Source: Marvania coccoides
Taxonomy: Eukaryota; Chlorophyta; Trebouxiophyceae; Chlorellales; Chlorellaceae
Direction: 5' to 3'
DNA: 64,000 bases
Assembly (NCBI GenBank): GCA_963854735.1
Contig: OY978097.1
Coordinates: 2,294,001-2,358,000, forward strand
Part shown: piece after piece, positions 33,716 through 43,494 of the stretch
How the letters are laid out: every line of letters starts with the position of its first letter
How positions within the stretch are numbered: the first letter of the stretch is position 1
Program-made: the position numbers and the translations under genes
The notes under the pieces: model-generated
Databases searched by the model: none
What the model saw: the letters and a program-made list of their open reading frames with translations, nothing else
What the model was told of the DNA's origin: nothing

Positions 33716-35314
33716 TTATACTCGTATAACGTAGCTATAGCATGCATCTTCAAAAGTATGCCATATTCTAAAGCCATTCTTTGAACAAAATCCATTGACT
33801 GCGTTCATAGCCCCGTCATTTTTCTCGCTGCAATTAAACCCCAGCCCCACGATCCAGCCGACACCGGGCTCCAAAATCTCGAGCGCAAACGTGAGGTCCC
33901 CCAGGACAGCGCCGTACGTGTGCTTTCTGTTGTCGAGCACAACCAGATCGACGTTCCTAGCGCCAATTATTGTGGGGTCGTTCCTTGGCAGGACACGCAC
34001 GCGAGGGCGCCGAGACTGGCTGCCAGATGCTGCTGCTGCTCTGAAAGCACGAGGGTCCAAACTCGAATCCACGGTTGACCTCACGAGCCATACCGTTTTG
34101 GGGTTGAATCGCTCCAGCAGGTACGAAGAAAATTTGGCGGTGGCGCTGGTAAACCCGACTTCAACGAGCTGCAAACTGCTTTGAACGTATTCGAAAGGCG
34201 CAGGAGAAGGTGTAATGGCTGTGTGCACGTCAAATCGAGTTGCCAGCGCTCCTGGCTGGGTTCGCTTGGCCACGTCCTGCCACGTCCGCTGCATCATACC
34301 AAACTTTTCTTCTTTGGAAAGACTGGCATTCTTGTAGTGGACCAACATACTGGACTCCTGGCCAACAAAGGCGTCAAGGGTGGGCACAGTGAGGAGCCGC
34401 GTGCAGAAATAGCGGTTCATGTGGGACTGCTCGTAAAAATGGGGCTTTTCGCCGTGCTGGTCGATTTGTGTGTTCAGCCCTTCAAAGTGCCGCCGCATTT
34501 CCTTGGTTGGGGCGAATCCAAACTGGCCCGCATTAAAAACAGAAACGTTGTTGTCCTTGAGAATGCTCCACTCCTCCTTGGTGTAATCGTTATGGGACCA
34601 CCACCGCACGGCGTGCGGGTTCTTATACTTTCCATCTTCGTTTTCGATCACCACGTGCAGCTTGTCTTTGATCTCCGCAATTTTATGAAAAACGGGCGCC
34701 AGCGGGGCCGTGATGATGATGTCAACGTCCAAAAACAGCACACCCTCGTAATCGCCGATGTCAGGAACCAAATCGAAGACTCTCGTCTTGCGCATGCTGG
34801 CCAGAATGCCGGGACAGGTGCGCCGGGGTCGGACAAAACAAGTGGAGGGGTCCATGTCATACGTGACAACGGCCACGCTGGCGGGGAACAGCTCCAACGC
34901 TGCATCCCGCAGCTGGGAATCGATCAAAACAACCACGTCGATGTCGTCGTTCTCGGGGAAAGACCGCAGCGTGGCAAGCTGAAAGCGTAACAAATTTATG
35001 TAGTGCACGTCGCTGCCGCCAATGGTGTAGTACACCATCCATCGATTGCGTTTGCTGGTGGGGGGAGGAGGAGAAACTGCTGCTGGCGAATGCTGGGGAG
35101 CAGTGGTGGCTGGAAGGAGGGACTCGTTGCCGTTGGCGGCGACAGCAAGTTCCCCCTTTCCGGCCCGCTTGCTGGAAGCATGACTTCTCCTTGCCCTCCC
35201 GTTTGTACTTCTGGGATGCGTGACGTAAAAGAGAGCAATCGTAAGGAACAAGATCACCACGGCATACGAAATAATGTTCACTCGACGAACGTTGCTGGGC
35301 TTTGGCGCCCCCAT
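33716..35314 (-). CDS. Type II membrane glycosyltransferase (GT8-like) with C-terminal methyltransferase-like region
   Basis: Single-exon gene, 532 aa. A basic N-terminus and one membrane anchor (residues about 13-31, ISYAVVILFLTIALFYV) place it in the Golgi. The lumenal domain reads VYYTIGGSDVHYINLLRFQL, VVVLIDSQL and YEGVLFLDVDIII, whose DVD is the metal-binding motif, then FNAGQFGFAPT and HMNRYFC, typical of GT8-like nucleotide-sugar transferases. From about residue 370 the chain changes to LQLVEVGFTSATAKFSSYLL, NVDLVVLDNRKHTYGAVLGDL and EPGVGWIVGLGF. This matches the pattern of Methyltransf_24/FkbM-type SAM enzymes, but the Gly-rich SAM loop is degenerate, so that half may be inactive. 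The fusion is unusual. No introns, unlike most neighbours. Confidence 0.75.
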   Translation of the reverse strand: MGAPKPSNVRRVNIISYAVVILFLTIALFYVTHPRSTNGRARRSHASSKRAGKGELAVAANGNESLLPATTAPQHSPAAVSPPPPTSKRNRWMVYYTIGGSDVHYINLLRFQLATLRSFPENDDIDVVVLIDSQLRDAALELFPASVAVVTYDMDPSTCFVRPRRTCPGILASMRKTRVFDLVPDIGDYEGVLFLDVDIIITAPLAPVFHKIAEIKDKLHVVIENEDGKYKNPHAVRWWSHNDYTKEEWSILKDNNVSVFNAGQFGFAPTKEMRRHFEGLNTQIDQHGEKPHFYEQSHMNRYFCTRLLTVPTLDAFVGQESSMLVHYKNASLSKEEKFGMMQRTWQDVAKRTQPGALATRFDVHTAITPSPAPFEYVQSSLQLVEVGFTSATAKFSSYLLERFNPKTVWLVRSTVDSSLDPRAFRAAAASGSQSRRPRVRVLPRNDPTIIGARNVDLVVLDNRKHTYGAVLGDLTFALEILEPGVGWIVGLGFNCSEKNDGAMNAVNGFCSKNGFRIWHTFEDACYSYVIRV

Positions 35315-35749
35315 TTAATTCAAGTTTAATGATGATAAGCTCGTATACTAAGCATAACTAACAAACAAAAAAATGGCTACAAAACATTTTCATTATTTCA
35401 AAAAAAAAAGGTTTCAAATTTCACAGCTTTTAAGCGACAGGAACCATGGCGAGTAACATGCTAATGAATATCAATAATATAATACACTTCAAAAACGAAT
35501 GCTGCTCGGCATTTTGATGCGTTTCTGTGTTCTCAAAAATTCAAAATGGAAAGAGGCGGTTAGTTTAGTTGCAGCTGGTGTGCAAAAGGATTCAAACCGC
35601 TTTTAAAGTAGTTGTGACAGCGCGATTTGAGCATTGACACATTCCTGCCATATCTCTCTGATCCATAAAACCTGCTTCCTCTTCCTCCCTCCGTTGCTTC
35701 TGATTATTATTCATTTTGAATATTTTTAAATCAATATATACAATTTCAA
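35315..35749. other. Spacer
   Basis: AT-rich upstream region of the glycosyltransferase and 3' region of the KAPA synthase gene. No feature seen. Confidence 0.5.
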
Positions 35750-37102
35750 TCACAGTCTACTGCCTACACTTATTGATTCACTATCTCTGCTGCTGTTGGT
35801 TCCCCCCAGCCCCCCATTCTTTCTTTTCAAACCGCTACCAACCACCGCGTTCACTGCCTCAACCAGTGCAGCAACGTCCTCAGCGGTGTGCGCAGCTGAC
35901 AGGCTTAGTCGCAAGCGGGAGGTACCCGCTGGCACTGTGGGCGGGCGGATGCCGCCCACGTGGAACCCCCTCTGCAGCAGCCCCCCCGCTGCCGCCATCG
36001 TTGCGTCTTCCGCCCCAATGACCACAGGAACGATGGGGCTCGTAGCAGGCACACCCAGCCCCTCCCCCACAAGGCCGACCAGCCGCCACAAATGCTGTCT
36101 CCGCCAGGGCTCTTCTTGCGCGATGCGCAGCGCCGCCGTCGCCGCAGCCACGATTGGCACTGGCAAAGCAGTTGAAAACACTTGGGCGCGGCCCAGGTTC
36201 ACCAAAAGTTGCTTCCACTGCGCGCTACACGCCACAAACCCGCCAAAACACCCGAACGCTTTGCTTAGGGTGCCAACGTGGAGGTCAACTTGGTCGGCAA
36301 CGCCGGCCGCCGCTGCAGCGCCCTCCCCGCCTGGGCCGCACACCAGCGTCGCGTGCGCCTCGTCCACCGCCAGCAAGAATCCGTACAGCCGCCTCAGCGC
36401 CGCGAGACCTGCCAAGTCTGCGAAATCTCCGTCCATGCTGAAGAGGGAATCGGTGATGACCAGCTGGCGGCGATTCGCAGCGCTGCGGGCGGTCAGCAAG
36501 CTTTCCAGGTGACTCAGGTCGTTGTGGCGGTAGATGTGCAGCTTGGCGCCTGACCGCCGCCCCAGGCGCGCGCCGTCCACGATAGACGCGTGGTTGAGCT
36601 CATCGCTGAAAATGTCAATGTCTCCGGAGCCGACAAGGGCGGAAACCACCGCCAGGTTGGCTGCAAACCCGGTAGGAAAAAGTAGCGCCTCTTCTGTGCC
36701 TTTCAAAGTTGCTAGAGCGGTCTCCAGCTCGCGGTGGTGGTACGTATAGCCGCCGACAAGGGCAGAAGAGCGGGGGCCGTTGCCGTAGCTGCGGGCGGCG
36801 TCTGCTGCCGCGGCACACACCCGGGGGTGCGTGGACAGCCCCAGGTAGTCATTGAGGCTGAAGAGCTTGATGGTGCGGGTGTCGGTGCGGTCTGCCAGAG
36901 TGGGCACCGGCTGGTTGCTCACCCACGCTGCGAGGTCAGCAGCACTGATCTGGGATTCTACGGGAGAAGACCCTGGCCAAGTGGGTCGCAATGTGCGCAG
37001 CAAGCTGCGCTGCCGCAGGTCGCCTAGGGCGTCCTCAAGCCAGGGCTGCCAATTGATTACTGAGTTTTGCAAAAAGTGGGGATTACTTGGTGCGCTGGCC
37101 AT
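35750..37102 (-). CDS. BIO4: 8-amino-7-oxononanoate (KAPA) synthase, biotin pathway
   Basis: PLP enzyme joining pimeloyl-CoA (or its thioester) with L-alanine, the first committed biotin step. Single exon, 450 aa from the Met used here; an ATG-less upstream extension is rejected because it is AT-rich and unlike the family. Motifs: FSLNDYLGLSTHPRV, GPRSSALVGGYTYHHRELE, LFPTGFAANLAV, FSDELNHASIVDGARL, VDEAHATLVCGPGGEGAA and the PLP lysine in GTLSKAFGCFGG (K281). The chain ends in -SRL, a canonical peroxisomal PTS1, in line with peroxisomal KAPA synthase in plants and fungi. The tail before it (GLKRKNGGLGGTNSSRDSES) is a non-catalytic linker. Head-to-head with the fused BIO3-BIO1 gene. bioF is the bacterial equivalent. 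Confidence 0.95.
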   Translation of the reverse strand: MASAPSNPHFLQNSVINWQPWLEDALGDLRQRSLLRTLRPTWPGSSPVESQISAADLAAWVSNQPVPTLADRTDTRTIKLFSLNDYLGLSTHPRVCAAAADAARSYGNGPRSSALVGGYTYHHRELETALATLKGTEEALLFPTGFAANLAVVSALVGSGDIDIFSDELNHASIVDGARLGRRSGAKLHIYRHNDLSHLESLLTARSAANRRQLVITDSLFSMDGDFADLAGLAALRRLYGFLLAVDEAHATLVCGPGGEGAAAAAGVADQVDLHVGTLSKAFGCFGGFVACSAQWKQLLVNLGRAQVFSTALPVPIVAAATAALRIAQEEPWRRQHLWRLVGLVGEGLGVPATSPIVPVVIGAEDATMAAAGGLLQRGFHVGGIRPPTVPAGTSRLRLSLSAAHTAEDVAALVEAVNAVVGSGLKRKNGGLGGTNSSRDSESISVGSRL

Positions 37103-37376
37103 CAAAATAATCGATAGAATACACAAGATTTTTAAAAATATTTTAAAATGGATCACAAATGCTGCTGCATCCCAGAAATCAATTTCGACTAGAATTCTTC
37201 GAAACCTGAAAGCTGCGTTCTTTGAGCTCAATAGAAGCAACTCATAGCCTCTAAAAATATTTAAGCTGCCGAAAATGAATGCCGTGAAGTAGAAGGCCCC
37301 TGTGCGTCCTTAAAGTATTTGAACACTTCATTTTTTTGAATTAAAATTTCCCTCACCATAGCGATAGGGGAACCGC
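37103..37376. promoter_or_regulatory. 274-bp divergent promoter of the two biotin genes
   Basis: Lies between the start codons of KAPA synthase (minus) and BIO3-BIO1 (plus); both 5' ends must be here, so shared control is likely. AT-rich; no known motif recognised and no riboswitch-like structure evident by eye. Confidence 0.5.
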
Positions 37377-37742
37377 ATGGCGGGTACGGCATTGAGCCTC
37401 CTGCGGCGCAGCGCATCACCAGCGCACGGCACCGTGGCTTGCCGCGCGCTCTCCTCTTCGTGTGCCGGCCCCAACACTGACGCCACTTGGCTGCCGCTGT
37501 CACTACCCTCTCTGTGCATCTGGGGTGCCAACACAGGCGTGGGGAAAACCCTGTTCAGCGCTGGTCTTTCTCACGCTGCAGCCGCTTCTGGTGCGCCCGT
37601 GCTTTACGTCAAGCCGGTGCAGACGGGATTTCCTGCAGATGCTGACGCGCGCCTGGTGGCCGCCGTGCTGGGCAAGCGTGACGAATGCGGTCCCCATGCC
37701 GCGGAGCTGCTCCCCGACAGCGAGGCAGTCTCCCGAAGCATT

Positions 37743-37773
<31 letters not shown>

Positions 37774-40188
37774 CTACCGCGCCCACCAGTGCATCAAAAC
37801 TCACGACGCTTTTTGCCTGGCGCAACGCAGTCAGCCCCCACCTGGCTGTAGAAATGGAGGGGCGAGGGGTGGAAGACGGCGTGGTGGTGGCAGCTGTGGC
37901 GCAAGAGCTGCGCTCTTTTGCTGCTGAGCAGCGAAGGAGCGGTGGTTTTGCGGTGGTGGAAACGGCAGGAGGGGTGGCCAGTCCTGGGCCTAGCGGCTCG
38001 CTGCAGTGCGACATGATGCGCCCGCTGCGACTGCCGGGGCTGCTGGTAGGGGACGGCAGGCTGGGGGGCGTGTCTGCCACGTTGGCTGCCTACGATGCTT
38101 TGCACTTCCGGGGACACACAGTGCCTTACGTGGTGCTGATGGACACGGAGCTGCAAAACTGGAAATCAATACATCGTCACGTCGGACCCCTCGGCACCCA
38201 AGTACTGCCTTTTCATGTGTGTCGCCCGCCGCCGTACGGAGCGCGCGACGATTCTTACGACATTGACGTCATCCTCTCGGAGTGGCTGGACGACTCATTT
38301 GGGCAATTTTCAAAGCTGTGGGAGGCGGTGCGGGAGGGGCATGGGGCGCGGCTGGCGGGGCTGCAGGGCGCAGCGGGGGAGGCACAGCAGGTGTTTTGGT
38401 GGCCGTTCACGCAGCATGGGAGCAGCCAATCGCAGCAGCAGCAGCAGCAGAGTGTCAAGGGGGTGAAGGTGGTGGACTCGCGTGCTGGGGAGAGCTATGC
38501 GGTGTTCGAGGAGAGCGACGATGGTGCTGTTGGACTGCGCCTGGAGTACGATGCCGCTGCTAGCTGGTGGACCCAGGCAAGCCCCATTATTTATTTTAAG
38601 CTCAAAATATAATATGGACTAACGACTACTGTACCCCCGATTCGCTAATAATGATAATGCTTTCCCTTTCGGTGCAGGGCATGTCAGCAGAGGCAGCACC
38701 AGGGATGGCTCGAGCAGTGAGCCACGCGGCAGCACGCTACGGCCACATCATCTTCCCTCAGACGGCGCACGAGCCCGCCCTCAACCTCGCCCGCACCGCG
38801 CTGAACCTGGTCGGCGGCGGTTGGGCCTCCCGCGCTTTCTTCTCTGACAACGGCTCCACCGCCATTGAGGTTGCCTTGAAGATGGCATTCAGAAAGTATG
38901 CGGTGGACCATGGGCTAGTGCGTGAAAGCCAGATCGACGAAGAGCACAGCGCGGCTTCTTCCGCTGCCCCCCAGTATCACGTTTTGGGGCTTCAGGATGG
39001 CTACCATGGCGACACGCTGGGTGCCATGGACGCTGTGGCCCCCAGCGTATTCAATGGCCGCCTGCAGACGCCGTGGTTCACGGGGAGAGGCCTGTTTCTG
39101 GACCCTCCCACAGTTGCACTGCAGCGAGGGGAGTGGAAGCTCGCCCTGCCGCAGCGCTTTGCCCACGACAAACGGCCGTCGTTTGACAGCTCCCTAGCCA
39201 ACGTCTTTGCCCCCGAGAGAGGAACCAGCGAGATGTCTGCTGCGTACCGCAAATCCATTGGCGCGAGCATCGATGCCCACCTGGCTGCACACCCCGCTGT
39301 GGCCATCGGCGCTGCCATCATGGAACCGCTGGTGCAGGGCGCTGGGGGGATGCGGCTGGTGGACCCAGAGTACCAGCGCGCTGTGGCCGCAGTTTGCAAG
39401 TCGCGGCGCATTCCTTTGATCCTGGATGAGGTGTTTACTGGGTTTTGGCGCTTGGGGGCGACGTCTGCAGGGGGCATGCTGGGGGTGAAGCCGGACATCG
39501 CGTGTTACGCCAAGCTGCTCACGGGAGGCATCGTCCCCATGTCGCTGACCCTGGCTTCCGAAGCCGTCTTCGAAGCTTTCTCAGGCGAGTTTAAGAAGAT
39601 GTTTTTTGGGGGGGAAAATGGGAAAATTTTGAGCCCCCCCCAAACGCCTTTTTTCTTCCTCCCCCTTCTGGAAAAGCATTCAAAAATTCAAAACTTAATT
39701 ATTTAATATTCGGCGCAGGGGATTCAAAGGCGTACGCGCTGCTGCACGGTCATTCCTACACCGCTCACCCCATCGGCTGCGCTGCCGCCAACCAAGCCCT
39801 CGCTACATTCTCCAGCCCCAGCACCAACTCCAACCTGCGCTGCTGTGGCGCAAAGACCACTTTCTCTGGCTGCGACGGCAGCGGCGCAGCGTGCTCGCGG
39901 CTGCAGGCCCTTTGGGATGAAGCGCGAGTGGCATCAATTTCACACCGCGACCAGGTGGAAAGGGTGCTGGCAATGGGCACGCTGCTGGCGGTGGAGCTGC
40001 GCAGCGCTGTGGCAGGGTACTCCTCCGACGCTGCAGCTGGGGCGGTGGCTGCCCTGCGCCGGCGGGGGGTGTCAGTCCGGCCGCTGGGAAACGTGGTTTA
40101 TTTAATGGTGACGCCAATGACTGCGAAAGCGCAATGCGACAGCCTGCTGGACGCGCTCGAGGGCGCGCTGGACGAGATATCCACTTGA
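37377..40188 (+). CDS. BIO3-BIO1: Bifunctional dethiobiotin synthetase-DAPA aminotransferase (BioD-BioA fusion)
   Basis: Catalyses the two middle biotin steps: KAPA to DAPA (PLP aminotransferase half) and DAPA to dethiobiotin (ATP carboxylation half). Three exons: 37377-38576, 38678-39584, 39719-40188 (858 aa), the same order as plant BIO3-BIO1. The N-terminus (MAGTALSLLRRSASPAHG) is a mitochondrial-type presequence. BioD half: P-loop WGANTGVGKT (50-58), YVKPVQTGFP, VETAGGVASPGPSG. A (CAG)-coded run of ten Gln at about 123-132 interrupts it. BioA half from about 339: VFWWPFTQHG, ASWWTQGMS, GWASRAFFSDNGSTAIEVALKMAFRK, DGYHGDTLGAMDA, LILDEVFTGFWR and the PLP lysine in YAKLLTGG (K679). Both introns begin with GC (gcaagc; gcgagt); only those donors restore WWTQ-GM and FSG-DSKAYALLHGHSY. 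Confidence 0.96.
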
Positions 40189-40367
40189 ATATTAATTCGA
40201 GCAATGTTTTTTAGCTTGGATTTTTCCAGTGAATTGCGTTACAACAATATATATGCTAAATCCAAAGTCAGTGCTGCTCTCAGTATTATTTAAAAATATA
40301 TAATATACCTTTCTTTCATTTATTTGCTCTCGACGCAAAACTGGTGTGTAGGGGGAGTCGAATAATC

Positions 40368-41537
40368 CTAAATGAACGGCAAGATGAGGTACTCGGCGTA
40401 AAACAAGTTCCAGATGAATTGGTAGAACGCGGCAATGGCCTCCTGGCTGTACTTCTTCGAGTCCAGCTTCAGTGTCTGGTACAGCAGCGCCAGCCCCGCG
40501 ACGGCGTGCGCCGGCACCATGACCGCTGCGTTGAACGCCCCAGGCACCAGCACCGCCGCGCCCACCGCCGCTGCATAGTTCACCATCAGCAGCCCCGACC
40601 CCAGGAACGCAATGTTGCGCACCCCCAGCCGCGTGGCAAATGTGTCGATGCCAAACTTCTTGTCTCCCTCCACGTCGGGCAGGTCCTTGGTGACGGCAAT
40701 GACAGTGGCAAAAACGGTGACAAAGGCGGTGATGAAGGTGATGGGAGGGCTCCAGCGGAAGGGCTGGCCCAGAGCAGCACGCACAGCATGGTATACCCCG
40801 AAGTTCAGCAGGAAGCCGCGCACGGTGGCGATGATGGTGAAGGCCGCGACCGCCGAGCGCTTCAGGCGCAGCGGCGGGACGCTGTAGATGGTGCCCAGGA
40901 ACAGCCCGAACGCGTACAGCTTGGATATAAGGGAGCCAAAGTTGAAGGTAGTGATGCCCAGGCCTGCCGCCGCCAGCGCGATGCACAGAAACCACGCGAC
41001 CCCTGGCGACATCTCGCCCGCCGCCACTGGCAAAAACGGCTTGTTCACGGCGTCGATGTCCACGTCGTAGATCTGGTTGATGCCTACGATGTATCCGTTG
41101 CCGCACAGCAGCGCCAGCACCCCCAGCGCCGCCTTGGGCACCAGTCCCCAGTCAATCAGCTCTGGCGTCTCCATCACCGCCTTGGCCGTGACAGCCATGG
41201 ACCCCAGAATGGTGCCGCGGATGGTGTGCGGCCGCAGAAACTTCCAGAACGCCTGCTGGAAGGCCACCGCCTTCTCTGCAAAGCTCGGATCGGGGGTGGG
41301 GAGCGCGCCGCCGAAGTCTGCCGAAGCGGCGGGAACGAGGGGGGAAAGGGGGCGGCGGGCGGGGGGCGCGGGGCGAGAGGGGAGGAAAAAGGGCGCCGAG
41401 GGGCAGGCGCCGCGGCGTGGGCGCGCGCTGGGGCGTCCCAGTGTGGTCATTTTGGCGGGGCGGGGCGGCAGAGCCCTGTGGACCAGGAGGAGTTGGGGGG
41501 GGAGGGGGGGGGTTGAGGCACGGCATCGGGACAGCAT
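40368..41537 (-). CDS. Homogentisate prenyltransferase (UbiA family), probably solanesyltransferase (plastoquinone)
   Basis: Plastid envelope membrane enzyme joining homogentisate to a prenyl diphosphate with decarboxylation. Single exon, 389 aa from the first ATG; a second Met at 41450 gives 360 aa. A Pro/Arg/Ser/Ala-rich transit peptide is followed by the core: [16 protein letters not shown], the first Asp motif [55 protein letters not shown] and the second Asp motif [23 protein letters not shown]. Eight or nine hydrophobic spans are visible, ending [11 protein letters not shown]. The wording of the two motifs ([18 protein letters not shown]) is nearer HST (plastoquinone) than VTE2 phytyltransferase (tocopherol), by eye only. 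This is the clearest sign that the organism is photosynthetic. Confidence 0.9.
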   Translation of the reverse strand: MLSRCRASTPPLPPQLLLVHRALPPRPAKMTTLGRPSARPRRGACPSAPFFLPSRPAPPARRPLSPLVPAASADFGGALPTPDPSFAEKAVAFQQAFWKFLRPHTIRGTILGSMAVTAKAVMETPELIDWGLVPKAALGVLALLCGNGYIVGINQIYDVDIDAVNKPFLPVAAGEMSPGVAWFLCIALAAAGLGITTFNFGSLISKLYAFGLFLGTIYSVPPLRLKRSAVAAFTIIATVRGFLLNFGVYHAVRAALGQPFRWSPPITFITAFVTVFATVIAVTKDLPDVEGDKKFGIDTFATRLGVRNIAFLGSGLLMVNYAAAVGAAVLVPGAFNAAVMVPAHAVAGLALLYQTLKLDSKKYSQEAIAAFYQFIWNLFYAEYLILPFI

Positions 41538-42995
41538 GAATACATGGAGCGGGGGTGTTTGGCTCACACTATTGGCCGCTGCATCGCCGAAGCGCGCCCG
41601 GCGAGGCTCATTTCACAGAGATTTTTTTGCGCTTGGTATTTAAATGATCGCCGGGCCAGCGCGATGAAAGGGATGGTGGCTTTGCGTGTTAAATTCTGCG
41701 TAATTGCTTTGAAATTGGTTTGTTTTGTTGCTCGCTATTTTTCCCCCGAGATGATGATGGCGCCTTTTTTCATTTCAATCGGTGAGACCACAAAGAAGAG
41801 TAACATTTTTCAATCCTCGCCTGTTTTTATCTTAGCACTTTGAAAAGCCCAATAATTTTTATTGGCTGTTCTTGCGTTTCTTCGAGTCCTTTGTTTCTGG
41901 TCCGGCCAGCTGCTCCGGCTGTGCCTGGACCTTTCTGTTGTTTTTCATATGCCCGCCAAGCACCGAGGATATTAAGTCTCAATCTTATTTTTCAACAAAA
42001 ATAAAAAATTAAAGGGACACCAGGGGGAGGACGCCCTATAGTAGTTGCACGTTTCTACTCAAAGGTTTCCCATCGTCCAGTCACTTGATGAGTGTACCAC
42101 AATCTGAGACCTGTTGTTTTGTGTTTTGTGTTGACTCCAGCCCACCGCCTACCACTGGAGGGAAGCGTCCCCAGGGGGAGGACGCCTGTAGTAGGTGCCA
42201 GTTTCTGATGGAAATATTTGACATACTAGCAGCGGGCAGCGTGGAGGTTGGAAATCGGCGCAAATGGCATTCAGAGCGAGAGCTGCGGCTGGCGATTGGG
42301 CGGAGCTACGACTGGCGTTCAACAAGCGGCGGTGATGCGGCTGGTGACCGGCGTTGATGACCTGCATGCATTCGCCTTTTATAGGGGCGTTTTATCGCCC
42401 CTTCAGTCACTCCTTCGGGGGTTTTGTTTTGTTTTTTGTTTACAGAAAAAAAAAAAACAGCAACCAACAAAAAAGTATTCTAAGAAAAATAAGATTTGAC
42501 ACTTACGTCGGTCACCTTGCGGATCTCTATAGGGGCAACCTCGGTAGGAGACGTGAAACCTCTGTAAACCCTTAAACCTAGCTGCAGCGTAGTCGTGGAT
42601 GGCCTTGAACAATTCTTGGAGTTTTTGCTGTCTCTGTACAGGTTGCTGTTTGTGCTGGTTACACGTAAATTCTGTAAAACCCGTGAGAGCTCGGGACTCG
42701 AGTGCCATTCAAAAAGTGCCAAAACGAAAAAAAGGAAAGGTTTTAAAAGCAAGAAAATTAAATAGATGCTTGATAGTGGATGATCCACCACTTTCTTTTT
42801 CAAGAAGAAGAACCCCAGCAGCCGCCACAGCGTGTCAGCAGCTTCTGAAGAGGCCACGCACGCCGCCGCCCACCGCTGTTCTTAAAAAAACAGGGCAGTC
42901 TAGCTGACTCCGCCACCTGCTGGCATCTACCATCGGATAAACGCTTTAGGCGAAAGCGTTTCTGCATCTGCACCTATTTTAGCTGTGCAAAAAAA
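41538..42995. other. Long spacer with local duplications
   Basis: No convincing gene. It contains a partial duplication (42021-42056 and 42172-42206, both around cagggggaggacgcc and ending gtttct) and the 41949-41973 copy of a dispersed motif. Short open frames here lack domains and ATG context. Convergent or upstream regions of HST lie at the left end. Confidence 0.5.
42021..42206 (+). repeat. Imperfect direct repeat, two ~35-bp copies
   Basis: Copies at 42021-42056 and 42172-42206 share cagggggaggacgcc, then a variable tagtag(t/g) core and gtttct. They differ at about five positions and are 150 bases apart. Confidence 0.7.
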
Positions 42996-43067
42996 TGGAT
43001 CTGGAAAGATTCGAACTCTCGCCCTTTCCCATGCTAAGGGAAAAATCTACCCCTGATATACAGACCC
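42996..43067 (-). tRNA. tRNA-Ala (anticodon AGC)
   Basis: A 72-base cloverleaf read on the minus strand. The acceptor stem is GGGTCTG paired with CAGATCC, with the G3-U70 wobble that marks alanine tRNAs. The anticodon stem TTCCC/GGGAA carries the seven-base loop TTAGCAT, giving anticodon AGC. The T arm is GAGAG-TTCGAAT-CTTTC. The D arm (TATC...GATT) keeps only three pairs and the A-box is correspondingly weak. No CCA is encoded and there is no intron, as normal for nuclear genes. Could be a slightly degenerate copy. Confidence 0.75.
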
Positions 43068-43209
43068 ACCTTTCGGTTGGCACTGCTAACTCGATCGCAT
43101 GACGACCACGGCTATCAGTCTTGTGATTTTTACAATGAGAAATTTATGTTCCACCATATAGGAGGGTTGGTTAAATAAATAAAATTCTCGGGGGGGGGGG
43201 CAGGGTCGA

Positions 43210-43216
43210 TATAAAA
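43210..43216 (+). promoter_or_regulatory. TATA-like box
   Basis: TATAAAA about 55-60 bases upstream of possible start codons at 43271/43276, ahead of the low-complexity coding region. Position fits a TATA box; evidence is motif only. Confidence 0.35.
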
Positions 43217-43494
43217 GCATCAGGTCGCCTGAAGTTCGGATCCCATGGGGTCATTCAGTCTGTTTTGGCAATGGGAATGGTGGTGAGAGACAAGAGTAAA
43301 AAACCATCTGATCATCGTCAGCCCGGCGCCTGGCCTGCGACCCGATTGCGGGAGGTGTGCATAATGCATTTTAAATACTCAAAATCAAAGACAGGACATC
43401 TTCTCTTCTCCCCCCGGAAATTTTTGGGAAAAAGAAAAAAATTGCACTGGCGCAATTTCATCTCCTCGGGCTTTCCCCCTTTCAATTGCTGCAG

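Noticed and set aside
37103..37240. Upstream extension of KAPA synthase to 37240
   Set aside because: AT-rich, hydrophobic N-terminal addition with a family-like start at 37102; the gene would also overlap more of the divergent promoter.
40344..41516. Plus-strand frame opposite homogentisate prenyltransferase
   Set aside because: Arg/His/Gly-rich antisense of a clearly recognised membrane enzyme.
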